A DNA stretch of 29,979 nucleotides from DASSWG01 sp041689995. Its GTDB lineage: Bacteria > Bacteroidota > Bacteroidia > Flavobacteriales > Flavobacteriaceae. Location of the stretch: positions 1-29,979 of the forward strand of contig JBDNFD010000159.1 of NCBI GenBank assembly GCA_041689995.1, given 5' to 3'. Below the pieces are notes generated by a model. That model saw nothing but the letters and a program-made list of their open reading frames with translations. It had not been told where the DNA came from and did not search any database. Below, one piece after another: positions 29,579-29,979 of this stretch (positions are counted from its first letter, which is position 1; each line of letters starts with the position of its first letter). The translations under genes were made by a program, and so were the position numbers.

Positions 29579-29651
29579 CAAAACATTGGTTTACATTAAA
29601 AAATAATAGGGGAATTCACAAATTTTGAGGTTGTCCTTATTTTAGACAAGA

Positions 29652-29676
29652 AAACCGCCCGAAAAATGAGCGGTTT
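29652..29676. terminator. Hairpin AAACCGC/GCGGTTT
   Basis: A 7-bp stem with an ~11-base loop in the 308-bp gap 29582-29889. It is followed by TTTT on the minus strand. No gene ending there is visible, so its role is unclear. Confidence 0.4.
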
Positions 29677-29827
29677 GAAACATTGCCAATTAGTTCTTTG
29701 TATTAATTTTCTTATTTAGTGACGCTATTTTCTGTAGAATTGTGTCGCAATTTTCACTTATTTTTTTATTATTAACTCAAGTTTCGCACCCATTATTTAC
29801 AGGGTTTAAACGGCAATATATAGCATG

Positions 29828-29852
29828 AAAACCAAGGTAAACCCTTGGTTTT
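29828..29852. terminator. Strong hairpin AAAACCAAGG/CCTTGGTTTT before the last gene
   Basis: A 10-bp perfect stem with a 5-base loop and T-rich exit on both strands. It lies 37 bases before the ATG at 29890, so it could be a terminator for leftward reading or an attenuator for that gene. A TATCTTTA box at 29857-29864 may be its promoter. Confidence 0.55.
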
Positions 29853-29889
29853 ATTGTATCTTTAAGTTACTAAACACAAAGTACAAAAC

Positions 29890-29979
29890 ATGCTACAACA
29901 CGAAGATATTGCTAAAATTCAAGAAATAAAAGGGAAATTCAATAAGGTTTGGGTCAGTGCAGAATATTTACAAGCACAT
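29890..29979 (+). CDS. Start of an unidentified protein (3' end outside window)
   Basis: An ATG-led frame runs to the end of the window: 'MLQHEDIAKIQEIKGKFNKV' then 'WVSAEYLQAH', 30 residues. It is too short to name. The base usage looks coding and it follows a promoter-like box. Confidence 0.5.
   Translation, partial: MLQHEDIAKIQEIKGKFNKVWVSAEYLQAH

Overview
The window comes from a member of the Bacteroidota, most likely a marine-type Flavobacteriaceae. The sequence evidence is type IX secretion (T9SS) C-terminal sorting domains, promoters of the TTTG-N19-TAnnTTTG type, a eukaryote-like (type 2) isoleucyl-tRNA synthetase, a DksA-like protein without zinc cysteines, an S16 protein with a long Ala/Glu/Lys tail, and a tmRNA whose tag reads GENNYALAA.

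Positions 1-21100 are mostly housekeeping. Two T9SS-exported proteins (the first cut by the window edge) converge with ileS and a DksA-like gene. Then come a 2Fe-2S ferredoxin, glutaryl-CoA dehydrogenase, a tandem universal stress protein, the rpsP-rimM operon with the tRNA methyltransferase gene trmN, a lipoprotein, tmRNA, a saccharopine-dehydrogenase-like enzyme, a merR-lemA-TPM-TPM cluster, a membrane-anchored M23 peptidase and alaS. This part is studded with small repeats: 16-18 bp palindromes (also inside tmRNA and alaS), a 14-bp tandem repeat and a 17-unit 8-bp repeat.

The most unusual housekeeping gene is ileS. It carries two in-frame insertions. One is a complete DUF559 (PD-(D/E)XK-like) nuclease domain bounded by G/C-run inverted repeats. 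The other is a 72-bp palindromic element that looks like the two ends of the same element joined together. The pair resembles an autonomous element and its non-autonomous derivative.

Positions 21100-29979 are accessory. From 25977 down to 21338 (all minus strand) lies a graveyard of RHS toxin tips, each followed by a lipoprotein that is probably its immunity protein. Two tips share a 124-bp perfect direct repeat covering the RHS core end; one carries a SleB-like cell-wall hydrolase domain. One immunity gene is frameshifted in an A-rich stretch. An orphan NTF2-fold (YbbC/YhhH-type) immunity protein ends the array. All three paired immunity proteins have lipoprotein signals, which suggests toxins acting in the periplasm or cell wall. 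No full-length RHS gene is present here.

Directly next to the array, 29052-25978 on the minus strand is a tight three-gene operon: GIY-YIG nuclease, a 70-residue acidic protein, and an 800-residue SMC/RecN-like ATPase with a CxxC hook and a C-terminal zinc ribbon. Its architecture is that of an anti-phage defence system, and I could not match it to a named one. The right edge holds a small unknown gene and the start of another.
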